Shown: in pieces, positions 10,713 to 20,358 of the stretch
Layout of the letters: each line of letters opens with the position of its first letter
How positions within the stretch are numbered: position 1 is the stretch's first letter
From: an uncultured Lachnospiraceae bacterium
GTDB lineage: Bacteria > Bacillota > Clostridia > Lachnospirales > Lachnospiraceae
Assembly: GCA_947175035.1 (NCBI GenBank)
Contig: CAMWLG010000009.1
Span: 1 to 64,000, forward strand
Reading direction: 5' to 3'
Length of the DNA: 64,000 nucleotides
The notes under the pieces: generated by a model
The model's input: the letters and a program-made list of their open reading frames with translations, nothing else
What the model was told of the DNA's origin: nothing
Database searches by the model: none
Program-made: the position numbers and the translations under genes

Positions 10713-12968
10713 ATGGCTGGAATAACATTAGAAAAAGGGAAAGCAATCTATACGTACGGGCAGCCCATGACCGCCCTGCATCTCATTGCGAGCGGAAAAG
10801 TGCGTGTAGATTACCCTGGTGGTTCTTATCAATTGGGCAAGGGAGGCGTCATTGGAATCTGCGAGATATGCTCCGAGGTTCACTTGCTAAGCTACACTAC
10901 GTTGGAAAACACCACACTTTTCACCTATCCCCTGTCAAGCGTGAATGTATTGAACGATCTGTTACAGCGCAATGCGGACGTGGCAAGATTTTTCCTGCTC
11001 TCCGCCTGCAGTCAGATTAACATCCTGATGAATCGCTGTTCCGTGTCTGAGATCACCTGCAGCGACCTGTATCACGGACTGGTTGACGACTACGAGAAAT
11101 ACAGCTCCCTCTGCGAACGATACCGCATCACGCCAAGACAATTGGACGGCATGAAGGAACTGACTGCCTACTTGGAGACAGAAGCGGAGGAGCCGTGGCT
11201 GAATGGCTTTTATCTGGGGCTTACCCATATTTATTCCGGGGAGCATTTCAAGGATTTTATCCAGGAGCCCTCAGTGTCCCTTGGCATCCTTCAGCGCGGC
11301 AGCATGGATTTTCAACAGGCATGGACGCAGTTGGATGAGCAATTCCGCTATCAACAGCAGATTTCCGATTTCTATTTTAACGAGACAGGCAATGATCTGT
11401 TTGAATTCTATGCTTCTTTGTATCATAAGCTTGACCCGGGCGACGAGGAAACTTCCGCTCTGTTAGACGATATCAGAAGGATGGCAGAACAGTTCAAGGG
11501 CAAGATGGCAATCTCTGACGAACAGTTGGCAAGCCGTATGCAGCAATTTGACAACAAGCCCAGCCGGACAGAGAGCAAACATGAGGACAACTCGACGCTT
11601 CCCCCGGAATTAGTCGGATCGCTGGATACAATTCTGGAATTTGCCGGAAGCAATCTGGAGATTTCCGATGCGTTCCGCAAACATGTGCACGACTATAGAA
11701 TGCTCTCTGACAAAATCTCCATGGAGGACAGCGCCTGCGCCCTGCGAAGACATCTCACCAATGAATTCTATGTGCTTTACACCGCTATTTTTGAGCAGAC
11801 CCTGCATACAAAGGATATCCCTCTGGCTGTGTGGATGTTCTTGTACTTTGGCTATGTTGACGAGGAATTGGCGGGCCTGGACAATGCCATTACCCTTTAC
11901 AATATTGCATCTAATATTACAGACACCGGTTCCCTCGGCCTCTATACCTTTTATCATTGGCTGATGGCTATTTTCGAGGGCAAAAAGGAGCCCAGCCGAA
12001 ATGAATTCGACCAGGATTACACGGATTTCATACACAAACAAAAATTAAACGGCAATGTCACCGAGAAAGATCTCATGACCCTCGAGAGCAACAGCATGGC
12101 AAAGGTAAATTATGAGCTGCAGAATATGTTCCCCTCCGTGAACAAGATCACCTACGGGCGTATCACTACCTTCTGTCCGCTCTTTACCGCCCAAAGCGCC
12201 TTGAAAAATCTCGACTCCACCTATGTGACCGCATCCAAGGCCGCCAAGGTTCTGGAACAGATCCGCAGCGTGGACTATTCCGCATTCTACAGGCCCGGGT
12301 TGGATATGGAGCATATGGATGTCATGGGCAAGATAGAGATTCACACGGAATGCCCGCCCGACATTATCCTGCTGCCCAACGCCGGTATCCGCGGCGCTCT
12401 ATGGCAGGAGATTGAGGGAAAGAAGCGCAACACCCCCGGAAGAATGTGTCTTTCCATCTTCCATATGGAAGATTTGACCAATTCCATACTGCGCATGACA
12501 GGAGAGTTTCGCTGGGAGCTGTGCAAGCGTATTCAGGGAAGCCGCTGGAACGATATCAGCGAGAGTTCACTCACCAGCGAATATTTTGACTATGCCCAGT
12601 TCTACAAGAAGAATCACGACTTAAGCGCCGATGCCAAGGAGCGTGTCCGCATAGCGCTCATACAGGCGAAGAACAGCTTCAAGGAAATGTTCGTGCGGGA
12701 TTACATACAGTGGATTTTGTACGAGGGCAACGGGTCACCCAGATTGAATAAAGTGGCTCGAAAGATATTCTTTACTTACTGTCCCTTCTCTGCTGACATC
12801 TGCGCCAAGCTGGACAGCAATCCTCTCTATTCGGAGATTCTGTCCCGCCACAGACTGCGCAGCGCCCAGAAACGACATCAGCTGGAAATGCTGGCACAGA
12901 AACTCCGGAATTCAAGGACTCCCATTCCAGACACGCTGGAACAGGAGCTTGAATACTTCAGTTTGTAA
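10713..12968 (+). CDS. Cyclic nucleotide-binding (Crp-like) domain protein, 751 aa, C-terminal ~600 aa unassigned
   Basis: N-terminus LEKGKAIYTYGQPMTALHLIASGKVRVDYPGGSYQLGKGGVIG is CNBD-like. Confidence 0.7.
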   Translation: MAGITLEKGKAIYTYGQPMTALHLIASGKVRVDYPGGSYQLGKGGVIGICEICSEVHLLSYTTLENTTLFTYPLSSVNVLNDLLQRNADVARFFLLSACSQINILMNRCSVSEITCSDLYHGLVDDYEKYSSLCERYRITPRQLDGMKELTAYLETEAEEPWLNGFYLGLTHIYSGEHFKDFIQEPSVSLGILQRGSMDFQQAWTQLDEQFRYQQQISDFYFNETGNDLFEFYASLYHKLDPGDEETSALLDDIRRMAEQFKGKMAISDEQLASRMQQFDNKPSRTESKHEDNSTLPPELVGSLDTILEFAGSNLEISDAFRKHVHDYRMLSDKISMEDSACALRRHLTNEFYVLYTAIFEQTLHTKDIPLAVWMFLYFGYVDEELAGLDNAITLYNIASNITDTGSLGLYTFYHWLMAIFEGKKEPSRNEFDQDYTDFIHKQKLNGNVTEKDLMTLESNSMAKVNYELQNMFPSVNKITYGRITTFCPLFTAQSALKNLDSTYVTASKAAKVLEQIRSVDYSAFYRPGLDMEHMDVMGKIEIHTECPPDIILLPNAGIRGALWQEIEGKKRNTPGRMCLSIFHMEDLTNSILRMTGEFRWELCKRIQGSRWNDISESSLTSEYFDYAQFYKKNHDLSADAKERVRIALIQAKNSFKEMFVRDYIQWILYEGNGSPRLNKVARKIFFTYCPFSADICAKLDSNPLYSEILSRHRLRSAQKRHQLEMLAQKLRNSRTPIPDTLEQELEYFSL

Positions 12969-12983
12969 TAGATTGTAATAGAA

Positions 12984-13020
12984 AAAACGCCGCCCGCTTC
13001 GGACGGCGTTTCTTTTATTA
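12984..13020 (+). terminator. Rho-independent terminator
   Basis: AACGCCGcCC-gcttc-GGaCGGCGTT followed by TCTTTTATT. Confidence 0.85.
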
Positions 13021-13022
13021 TG

Positions 13023-14399
13023 TTATGATTTCGCTTTCTTCGCTTCCTTAGCTGCCAGCGCTTTGTCCGTGGGTCTTACCAGGAACAGGCAGATGAGCAG
13101 GGACAGAATATAAAGCACAATCGTGGCATACAGCACATATTGATATCCTGTGGGATTCACTGTGATCATCTCAACGCTACCATCCCCGAGTACATGTTCT
13201 ATCTCTATCGCTTGATCCTTAAAGGCATTTACGATCGCTGCCGCCATCTGATTACCGGTAAGTCCGGCGATACCCCACGCAGACAGCGTCAAACCATGGA
13301 TGGCACTGATATTGCCCATTCCGTAATGGTCGGACAACAGTGTGGGTACGTTGGAGAAACCGCCGCCATAGCCTGCGTTTACCACAAAGATCAGCGCCAG
13401 AACCAGAACCGTCAAAAGTATATTGCCTTGGCCGTTCTTGATACCGCTGGTGAGGATTACAATACCCGTGAAAACAATCGACAATACAAATATCAACTTA
13501 TAAATCGTGTTTCTGTCTTTCATGGTGTCAGCCCATGCAGAGAATCCAAGGCGTCCGCCTGCGTTAAACACAGCCGACACGGTGGAGATAATACCTACAA
13601 AGCTCGCCAATCCCAGACACTTCACAATCATTTTCTCCTGAGAGATCAGTGCCAGTCCACAGGTGATGTTCAGATAAAACATCAGCCAGATACCAATATA
13701 GTTGGTAATCGGTTTGGACTTGATCACCGCCATCATACTCTGGCTCTTGTCCTTTTTCTGGGGCTCATGCCAGCCTTCAGGTTTCTTGAGAAGGAGATGT
13801 CCCACGAACATCATCACAAAGTAAACCATTGCCAAAATAATGAACATCTTGTAGATGCCGCCATCGCCCAGATTGTCAAGCATTGCCTGCATGATAGGGC
13901 TCGCAATCGCCTTCGCGGCACCGAATCCTGCAACAGCAAGACCTGTAGCGAGACCTTTTCTATCCTCGAACCAGAGCATCAGAGTCTTCACCGGAGACAG
14001 ATAACCGGTTCCCAGCCCTACACCCATGATAAATCCATAGCATATGTAGATTCCGATCAAAGCCAGCTTGCTTCCCTGATGAAGCCCGCCGTAGTAGATA
14101 AAGAAACCTGTCCCCGCCATTCCTGCCGCGAAGCAGATCGCCGCGATCAGTGAGGATTTGTGAATATCCTTCTCCACCACATTCCCCAAAAATGCCGCCG
14201 ACATTCCCAAGAAAAAGATGGCGAAGCTGAACGCCCACTCTGTAGCGCCCTTGGAGAAGCCAATGTAATCCGCAATCTCCTGGCTGAAAATTGACCAACA
14301 GTAAACCGTACCAATGCTGCAGTGTAAAAGCAGCGCCGGAATTGCTGCGCGCACCCACTTATTTGTACGCCAGCCGCCCTTTTTTGTCTTCTCGTCCAT
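13023..14399 (-). CDS. OFA-like MFS transporter (oxalate/formate antiporter family)
   Basis: RAAIPALLLHCSIGTVYCWSIFSQEIADYIGFSKGATEWAFSFAIFFLGMSAAF; 12-TM character. Confidence 0.88.
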   Translation of the reverse strand: MDEKTKKGGWRTNKWVRAAIPALLLHCSIGTVYCWSIFSQEIADYIGFSKGATEWAFSFAIFFLGMSAAFLGNVVEKDIHKSSLIAAICFAAGMAGTGFFIYYGGLHQGSKLALIGIYICYGFIMGVGLGTGYLSPVKTLMLWFEDRKGLATGLAVAGFGAAKAIASPIMQAMLDNLGDGGIYKMFIILAMVYFVMMFVGHLLLKKPEGWHEPQKKDKSQSMMAVIKSKPITNYIGIWLMFYLNITCGLALISQEKMIVKCLGLASFVGIISTVSAVFNAGGRLGFSAWADTMKDRNTIYKLIFVLSIVFTGIVILTSGIKNGQGNILLTVLVLALIFVVNAGYGGGFSNVPTLLSDHYGMGNISAIHGLTLSAWGIAGLTGNQMAAAIVNAFKDQAIEIEHVLGDGSVEMITVNPTGYQYVLYATIVLYILSLLICLFLVRPTDKALAAKEAKKAKS

Positions 14400-14544
14400 A
14401 ACTAACTCTTCCTTTGCTATTTTGTTATTCTTATCCTCCCACAGGACTTCAACTGTCCATAGGAAGATTTTGCGGTATCATTATACACCCAATAAAATTG
14501 ACTTTCAACACAAAATTTTAATATTCCATGCATTTCGGGAATAT

Positions 14545-14949
14545 TTATTCTCCGAATTTCCCGACATAATCCGTCCCGGTCTCACCCTGCATCTTCTCAG
14601 TAAACGGCCTGGGGTCAACCTCCATCTGCAGCATCACGTCCAAGGACTGCAAAAGCAATCGCTCCGGATGCCAGCGGTTTACCGCATCATGTCTGTCGAG
14701 ATACGCCTTGAAATGGTCTACCTGCCAGACGAGAATATCCGCCAGGGAATATCCTGCCACCTTGTACTCTCCCCAGAAATCTCCATAATCGTGATAGTAT
14801 GCCAACTCTCTCAACACCCCTGTGGAAGACTGTATCCGCCGCCACAAATCCGCCGCGTATTCCTCGCTCTCCCCCGCAGCAGCCGCCAACTCCCGCACAT
14901 AATTCTCCAAAGTCTGCATGGCAAGCGCCAATTGCTCCTCCTGTGTCAT
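14545..14949 (-). CDS. Hypothetical protein, 134 aa
   Basis: ORF with RBS (aggaggttttt) upstream of ATG. Confidence 0.6.
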   Translation of the reverse strand: MTQEEQLALAMQTLENYVRELAAAAGESEEYAADLWRRIQSSTGVLRELAYYHDYGDFWGEYKVAGYSLADILVWQVDHFKAYLDRHDAVNRWHPERLLLQSLDVMLQMEVDPRPFTEKMQGETGTDYVGKFGE

Positions 14950-14976
14950 AAAAACCTCCTGTTCTACCTCGATCTC

Positions 14977-15504
14977 TCAGTCGCCGGTACTTTTCTGGTA
15001 TGCGATACGCTCACTGCCGTTTGCCAGATAAACGATGCCGCACCGCCGAAATCCCTGCTTTTCCAAGGCATGCTGCATGGTCAGATTATCGCGGTGCGTG
15101 TCCATTCGCAAATTGCCGCAGATGGCAAAGCAATAGCCGACACAGCTTGCCACCACGCCCTTAAGCTGCCCGTCGCTTGCCACTCGATGAATCACCCCAT
15201 AGCGGTCATCGTTTAACCAGTTCCCGCCCTCGATTATGCGATAGGTCGGATCCTCCCCCTCGAAAAACACAAAGGTTCCATGCACATTCCCCTGCTCATC
15301 CTCCAGCACATAACTGATGCCGGTGTTAATATCCTGAACCAAAAGCTCCTCTGGGGGATACGTCCCGCCCCACTGGTTCGGGTTCCCACTCTCCCGCATA
15401 TATGCTCTGGCATGTTCATAGATTGCAAGCATCTGTTCCAAATCCTGCATGTTCGCCTTTCTGATTCTATTTTCACCCATCGTCTGATTCACAGCTCCCC
15501 TCAT
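14977..15504 (-). CDS. GNAT family N-acetyltransferase
   Basis: IRKANMQDLEQMLAIYEHARAYMRESGNPNQW ... IHRVASDGQLKGVVASCVGYC ... LRMDTHRDNLTMQHALEKQGFRRCGIVYL. Confidence 0.85.
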   Translation of the reverse strand: MRGAVNQTMGENRIRKANMQDLEQMLAIYEHARAYMRESGNPNQWGGTYPPEELLVQDINTGISYVLEDEQGNVHGTFVFFEGEDPTYRIIEGGNWLNDDRYGVIHRVASDGQLKGVVASCVGYCFAICGNLRMDTHRDNLTMQHALEKQGFRRCGIVYLANGSERIAYQKSTGD

Positions 15505-15571
15505 GTATCATTCTTATGAAAAGGGTAAAAGAAAACCCGAAACCCTTGCGAGCAAAGGCTTCAGGCCATCG

Positions 15572-15642
15572 CAGAGGAAGAGGGAATCGAACCCCCGTTA
15601 ACGGTTTTGGAGACCGCCGCACTACCGCTGTACTATTCCTCT
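15572..15642 (-). tRNA. tRNA-Trp (CCA)
   Basis: Acceptor AGAGGAA/TTCCTCT; anticodon arm cggtc-tCCAaaa-ccg. Confidence 0.93.
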
Positions 15643-15849
15643 ATCTATGCCGGCAAATCACCAGCGACTTATATTATATCATAAGGTTTCACTCTTAGCA
15701 AGGAGTAAAATAGAAAATTTCTATAGAAATTGTAGTCAGGATTTTTCCTGCCAAATCGCCCTAAAAAATATGGCAAAAAATAAAAATCTATGGTAATATT
15801 TATGTTATGTAACCAGAATATTCAGATTTTTCAAGGGGGTGACCGCATC

Positions 15850-17499
15850 ATGAGTGATATTTTCAACAATGAACTCTTTGAAGCATTTGCGACGGCATCT
15901 GACAATGTATACATATATGTGTGCGACATAAGAACCGACGTCTCCCGGTGGTCTATGGCATCAGTGAACTATTTTAACCTGGAGGGCGAGTACATTAAAA
16001 ATGCCGGTGCCGTCTGGGAGGAACATATTCACCCTGAGGATCGGGCGGTTTATAACGAAGATATCAATGGCGTTTTCTCGGGGACAAAGAGTCGCCATGC
16101 ATGCCAGTACAGAGCCATGAACCGCTACGGCGAGTATGTGTGGTTAGAGTGCAAGGGAAGCATCATCAAGGACGAGTCCGGAAACCCTATCATCTTTGCG
16201 GGGCTGATGACCCGATTGGACGGACAGAATAAATACGATTCCCTCACCGGTCTGCTGACCACTCATGAACTGCATGACTACGACTTTGCCCGGAAAAACG
16301 GGATTGCCCTGTTGATCGGCATTGACGGATTCCGAAATGTGATCGGCAACTATGGATATAATACCGGCGATGAACTATTGATCATATTTTCCAGAAAAAT
16401 AAAAGAGCATTGTGAACCCGACTGGAAATTGTTTCGGTTTAGCGGGGATGAATTTTTGGTCATCACGACCACCACAGACAAGCAAAAGGTGATTGACTTC
16501 TATGAAAAGCTGCGTCAGGAGGCGGATATGACCGAACTGGCAGACGGTCAGAAAATCAGCTTGTCTGCATCCGGCGGCGCGGTACTGTTCCCTGATGACG
16601 CCGATTCCAGAGAGATCTTGATCAACAATTTGGAACATTCCCTGGAATATGCCAAGAATCATCGCAGAGGAACATTAATGTTTTTCTCAGAGGAAATCGT
16701 GGCGCAGCATAAACGGCTTCTGGCTTTGAGAGAGGATTTAAAACGAAGCATAAAGAATGATTATCAGGGCTTCGAGCTTTTCTTCCAGCCCTTTGTCAAT
16801 CCGGAAACCCACCTGATCGCGGGCTGTGAATGTCTGCTCCGCTGGAAGGGTGAGACGATAAAGGACTCCTATCCCATGGAATTCATCAAGGTGTTGGAAG
16901 ATTACGGCGGCATCCGCGAAGTCGGCTTCTGGGTGATGGAGCAGTCTATCAGGCAGCAGGCAGGGTGGCGCGAAAAGTACGGGGAACTACGGGTAAGTTT
17001 TAATGTATCCTATCAACAGTTCATGGATAAGGAATTCGAGGACAGACTGATGTCCTATATTGACAAGTATGGCTGCAACCCATCTTATATGATCATTGAA
17101 TTGACTGAGAGCTGCCAGGTAGACAATCCGGAGGAGCTTGCCTCTATGTTTGACAGGCTGAGGAATCGTGGATTTAAGGTGGCGTTGGACGACTTTGGTA
17201 CGGCGTATGCCTCGTTGGAAATGTTGAAATGCCTCCATGTGGATTATATAAAAGTGGAGCATTCCTTTGTGCGGGAGCTCTCTGAACCGGGGCATGACAT
17301 CGATTACGTCATTATCGAGAACCTTTTGAACATGTGCAAGCGTTTGGGATATGACTCCATTGTGGAGGGTGTTGAAAACGGTAAAGTCGCAGATATCGTG
17401 GGAGACATGGATGCCACATTGCTGCAGGGCTACTACTATTCCCGCCCTGTCTGCCTGACTGATTTTGAAAAGCTTCTGGATGCGGGGCGAATCATATAG
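15850..17499 (+). CDS. PAS-GGDEF-EAL c-di-GMP signalling protein
   Basis: GGDEF-type motif FRFSGDEFLVIT; EAL-type motif ECLLRW and ALDDFGTAYASLEMLK. Confidence 0.88.
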   Translation: MSDIFNNELFEAFATASDNVYIYVCDIRTDVSRWSMASVNYFNLEGEYIKNAGAVWEEHIHPEDRAVYNEDINGVFSGTKSRHACQYRAMNRYGEYVWLECKGSIIKDESGNPIIFAGLMTRLDGQNKYDSLTGLLTTHELHDYDFARKNGIALLIGIDGFRNVIGNYGYNTGDELLIIFSRKIKEHCEPDWKLFRFSGDEFLVITTTTDKQKVIDFYEKLRQEADMTELADGQKISLSASGGAVLFPDDADSREILINNLEHSLEYAKNHRRGTLMFFSEEIVAQHKRLLALREDLKRSIKNDYQGFELFFQPFVNPETHLIAGCECLLRWKGETIKDSYPMEFIKVLEDYGGIREVGFWVMEQSIRQQAGWREKYGELRVSFNVSYQQFMDKEFEDRLMSYIDKYGCNPSYMIIELTESCQVDNPEELASMFDRLRNRGFKVALDDFGTAYASLEMLKCLHVDYIKVEHSFVRELSEPGHDIDYVIIENLLNMCKRLGYDSIVEGVENGKVADIVGDMDATLLQGYYYSRPVCLTDFEKLLDAGRII

Positions 17500-17513
17500 G
17501 ATTCGTCCCCCTT

Positions 17514-18218
17514 TTATCCAACCTTATATCCTGTTCCCCACACCACTCTAAGATACCGTGGCTCCTTGGGATTGCTCTCAATCTTCTCCCTGATATGTCT
17601 GATATGTACGGCGATTGTGTTGTCCGCCCCAATCGCTTTCATATTCCAGATTGCCTCGTAAATCTGGCTGACAGATAATACCCGTCCTCTCTCCTGCACC
17701 AACAGTCTCAAAATCTTATATTCAATGGGGGTAAGCTTTACCTCACGCCCCTCCACAAACACCCTTCTCTGTCCATCGTTGAGTTCCAATCCGTCCACCC
17801 GGTAAATACGGTCGATATTGGCATGCATGTTCACGGTCTGGACGTAACGCCGCAGCTGGGATTTAATGCGGGCCAACAGCTCCAGAGGGTTGCAGTCCGC
17901 ACTGACAAAATCATCTGCCCCGGAGTTCAGCGCCATAATCTTTGCGGTCTCCGTCGCCTGTCTGGACACCACGATAATCGGCATTCTGCTGCGATTGCGG
18001 ATATCTGCAATCAGTCTCATACTGTTGCCCCAGCCCTTATCCTCCAACATGATATCCAACAGGACAAGAGATGCTCCGCCTGCTGCCATCTCCGCCAAAA
18101 GCTTCTCCCAAGAATCAGCCACAGCCACGTGAATACTCTCAGCGGTACATGGCGTTTCTATTCTCGCAGCCACCCCCGTCTGATTGTTGTACACGATCAC
18201 TTTCCTCTCCATAGCCAT
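17514..18218 (-). CDS. OmpR/PhoB-type response regulator
   Basis: Receiver LVLLDIMLEDKGWG...; C-terminal winged helix VKLTPIEYKILRLLVQERGRVLSVSQIYEAIWN. Confidence 0.92.
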   Translation of the reverse strand: MAMERKVIVYNNQTGVAARIETPCTAESIHVAVADSWEKLLAEMAAGGASLVLLDIMLEDKGWGNSMRLIADIRNRSRMPIIVVSRQATETAKIMALNSGADDFVSADCNPLELLARIKSQLRRYVQTVNMHANIDRIYRVDGLELNDGQRRVFVEGREVKLTPIEYKILRLLVQERGRVLSVSQIYEAIWNMKAIGADNTIAVHIRHIREKIESNPKEPRYLRVVWGTGYKVG

Positions 18219-18341
18219 TCGCCTCCCTTCCCACGTTTCCAGTATAAAACAAAAAAGCATAATTTTTGCATCATAACCCACACATTTCTGCATCATTTTT
18301 CTTATTTTACACCAAAAATGTCGAATGACCTCTTTTTCCCC

Positions 18342-19742
18342 CTAAAACAAACTATCAATGGCGTCCTGCACCGTCTTCACCCCAATAATCTGCATATTGT
18401 CCTTCCCATCCCCCGCGCTTCCCCTTGCAATATCCTTGGCATTCACCCAGGGCAGCACGCAGATCTCAAACCCCATCTTTTGTGCCTCGGCAACCCTCTG
18501 TTTTGCCATGCTGACCCCGCGGACCTCACCGGAGAGCCCCACCTCGCCAAAGGCTATCAGCTTCGGATTCAGCACCTGATTGCGAAAGCTTGACAGAATC
18601 GACAATACAATCCCCAAATCAATCGCCGGCTCCATGATTTTCATGCCCCCCGTGATATTCACATAAGCATCACAACCCGCCAGCTGCACCCCCGATCGTT
18701 TCTCAAGCACTGCCATCAAAAGATTTACCCGATTAAAATCCGTGCCCGTGGCCTGCCTGCGGGGAATTCCGAAGTTGCTGTGACATACCAATGCCTGAAT
18801 CTCGATCAAAAGCGGCCTCGTCCCCTCCATGGTACATGCCACCACGGAACCGCTGGCATTCTCCGGACGTCCGGTCAACATATATTCCGATGCATTGACC
18901 ACCTCGGTCAACCCCTGCTCCCGCATCTCAAACACACCAATCTCATTGGTGGAGCCAAAACGATTCTTCACGCTCCGCAATATCCGATAGGAAGCATATC
19001 TGTCGCCCTCAAAGTAGAGCACCGTATCAACCATATGCTCCAACACTCTGGGACCTGCCACGGTTCCTTCCTTAGTCACATGCCCCACAATAAACACGGA
19101 CACGCCAAGGCCCTTTGCAAGCTGCAAAAGCACACCCGTGGATTCCCGCACTTGGGACACGCTTCCCGGCGCGGCAGACACATTATCATTGAACATGGTC
19201 TGAATGGAGTCAATGACTACCACCTCCGGCTTTTCCCGACGAATCACCTCCTCGATATCCTCTAGATTCGTCTCGCACAGCAAAAGCATCTGATCTGTGA
19301 AATCTCCAATACGATCCGCCCGCATCTTGATCTGCACCCGGGATTCCTCCCCCGAGATGTAAAGCACCCTATGGTTTGACTGCGCCAGATTCCTGCACAC
19401 CTGCAAAAGCAAAGTCGATTTGCCAATGCCGGGGTCTCCGCCCACCAATGTAAGCGATCCCTGCACGATACCTCCCCCCAGCACGCGATCCAACTCCCCG
19501 ATTCCCGTGAGGAGCTTGCTCTCCTCTTGAATCATCACCTGTGCAAGCACGCAGGGATCCGCAGATTGTCCGCTCGACACCCTGCCGCCCCCGCTGCCGG
19601 ACGCCTTTGCAGCACTCTTGCTCACTGTCTCCTCCACAAAGGTATTCCATTCCTTACAGGCAGGGCACTGCCCCATCCACTTGGTAGACTCATGTCCGCA
19701 ATTTTGACAGAAAAAAATGGTTGCTGTTTTCCCTTTTGCCAT
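18342..19742 (-). CDS. radA: DNA repair protein RadA
   Basis: Zinc finger FFCQNCGHESTKWMGQCPACKEWN; Walker A GGDPGIGKSTLLLQ; KNRFGSTNEIGVFEM. Confidence 0.97.
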   Translation of the reverse strand: MAKGKTATIFFCQNCGHESTKWMGQCPACKEWNTFVEETVSKSAAKASGSGGGRVSSGQSADPCVLAQVMIQEESKLLTGIGELDRVLGGGIVQGSLTLVGGDPGIGKSTLLLQVCRNLAQSNHRVLYISGEESRVQIKMRADRIGDFTDQMLLLCETNLEDIEEVIRREKPEVVVIDSIQTMFNDNVSAAPGSVSQVRESTGVLLQLAKGLGVSVFIVGHVTKEGTVAGPRVLEHMVDTVLYFEGDRYASYRILRSVKNRFGSTNEIGVFEMREQGLTEVVNASEYMLTGRPENASGSVVACTMEGTRPLLIEIQALVCHSNFGIPRRQATGTDFNRVNLLMAVLEKRSGVQLAGCDAYVNITGGMKIMEPAIDLGIVLSILSSFRNQVLNPKLIAFGEVGLSGEVRGVSMAKQRVAEAQKMGFEICVLPWVNAKDIARGSAGDGKDNMQIIGVKTVQDAIDSLF

Positions 19743-19829
19743 AAATTCGCTCCTTCTCACCTCATTGCTCTGCGCATAGAAAACATCCCGCACTCGGCGG
19801 CACCGAATACGGGATGTCTCAACAATATC

Positions 19830-20243
19830 TTATGCTCGAACCACCTTGACGGTAACCTCCCCGGCATTCTCCAACTCAACGCTCAGAGAAAGCTTGCCGC
19901 CCAAACCGGTCTTCATTGTTCCAACGTTTCTGTCGCCCACGAACACCTCGTATTCCGTCTCATCCGTGAGCCCTATGGTAATCTGCGCATCCGCATCTCC
20001 CGCCACAGTGAACTCCACGCCGTCAGCACGCTCTGTAAAATTCAGGACGCTGGTGCCGGGCACCGACTCATACAAGAACATGCCATTCTTTTCAAGCTTG
20101 GTAATCTCATTGTAGGTCTTCACCTTCAACAAGTCTCCCTGATGCTTAAAATCCTCAACCTTTGCCTTCTGTGCAAGCTTATGATTGCCGAAACTAATTG
20201 ATCCGTCCGACTCGGTGCGAACCAATTCCTCTACTACTGCCAT
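19830..20243 (-). CDS. Small hypothetical protein (resembles proteins annotated 'endosialidase' in Lachnospiraceae)
   Basis: MAVVEELVRTESDGSISFGNHKLAQKAKVEDFKHQGDLLKVKTYNEITKLEKNGMFLYESVPGT. Confidence 0.6.
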   Translation of the reverse strand: MAVVEELVRTESDGSISFGNHKLAQKAKVEDFKHQGDLLKVKTYNEITKLEKNGMFLYESVPGTSVLNFTERADGVEFTVAGDADAQITIGLTDETEYEVFVGDRNVGTMKTGLGGKLSLSVELENAGEVTVKVVRA

Positions 20244-20358
20244 CTCTTTTGTCCTCCTGATTATTGTCATAAACGGGCACTCCCGTCATGCTCATACATC
20301 TACCCTTAGTATAATATAAATCCGGCATTTTTTCCACACAAAAAAACTTTTTTTATTC

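Noticed and set aside
13140-14153. 337-aa plus-strand ORF
   Set aside because: Antisense to the OFA/MFS transporter; His/Gln-rich antisense composition.
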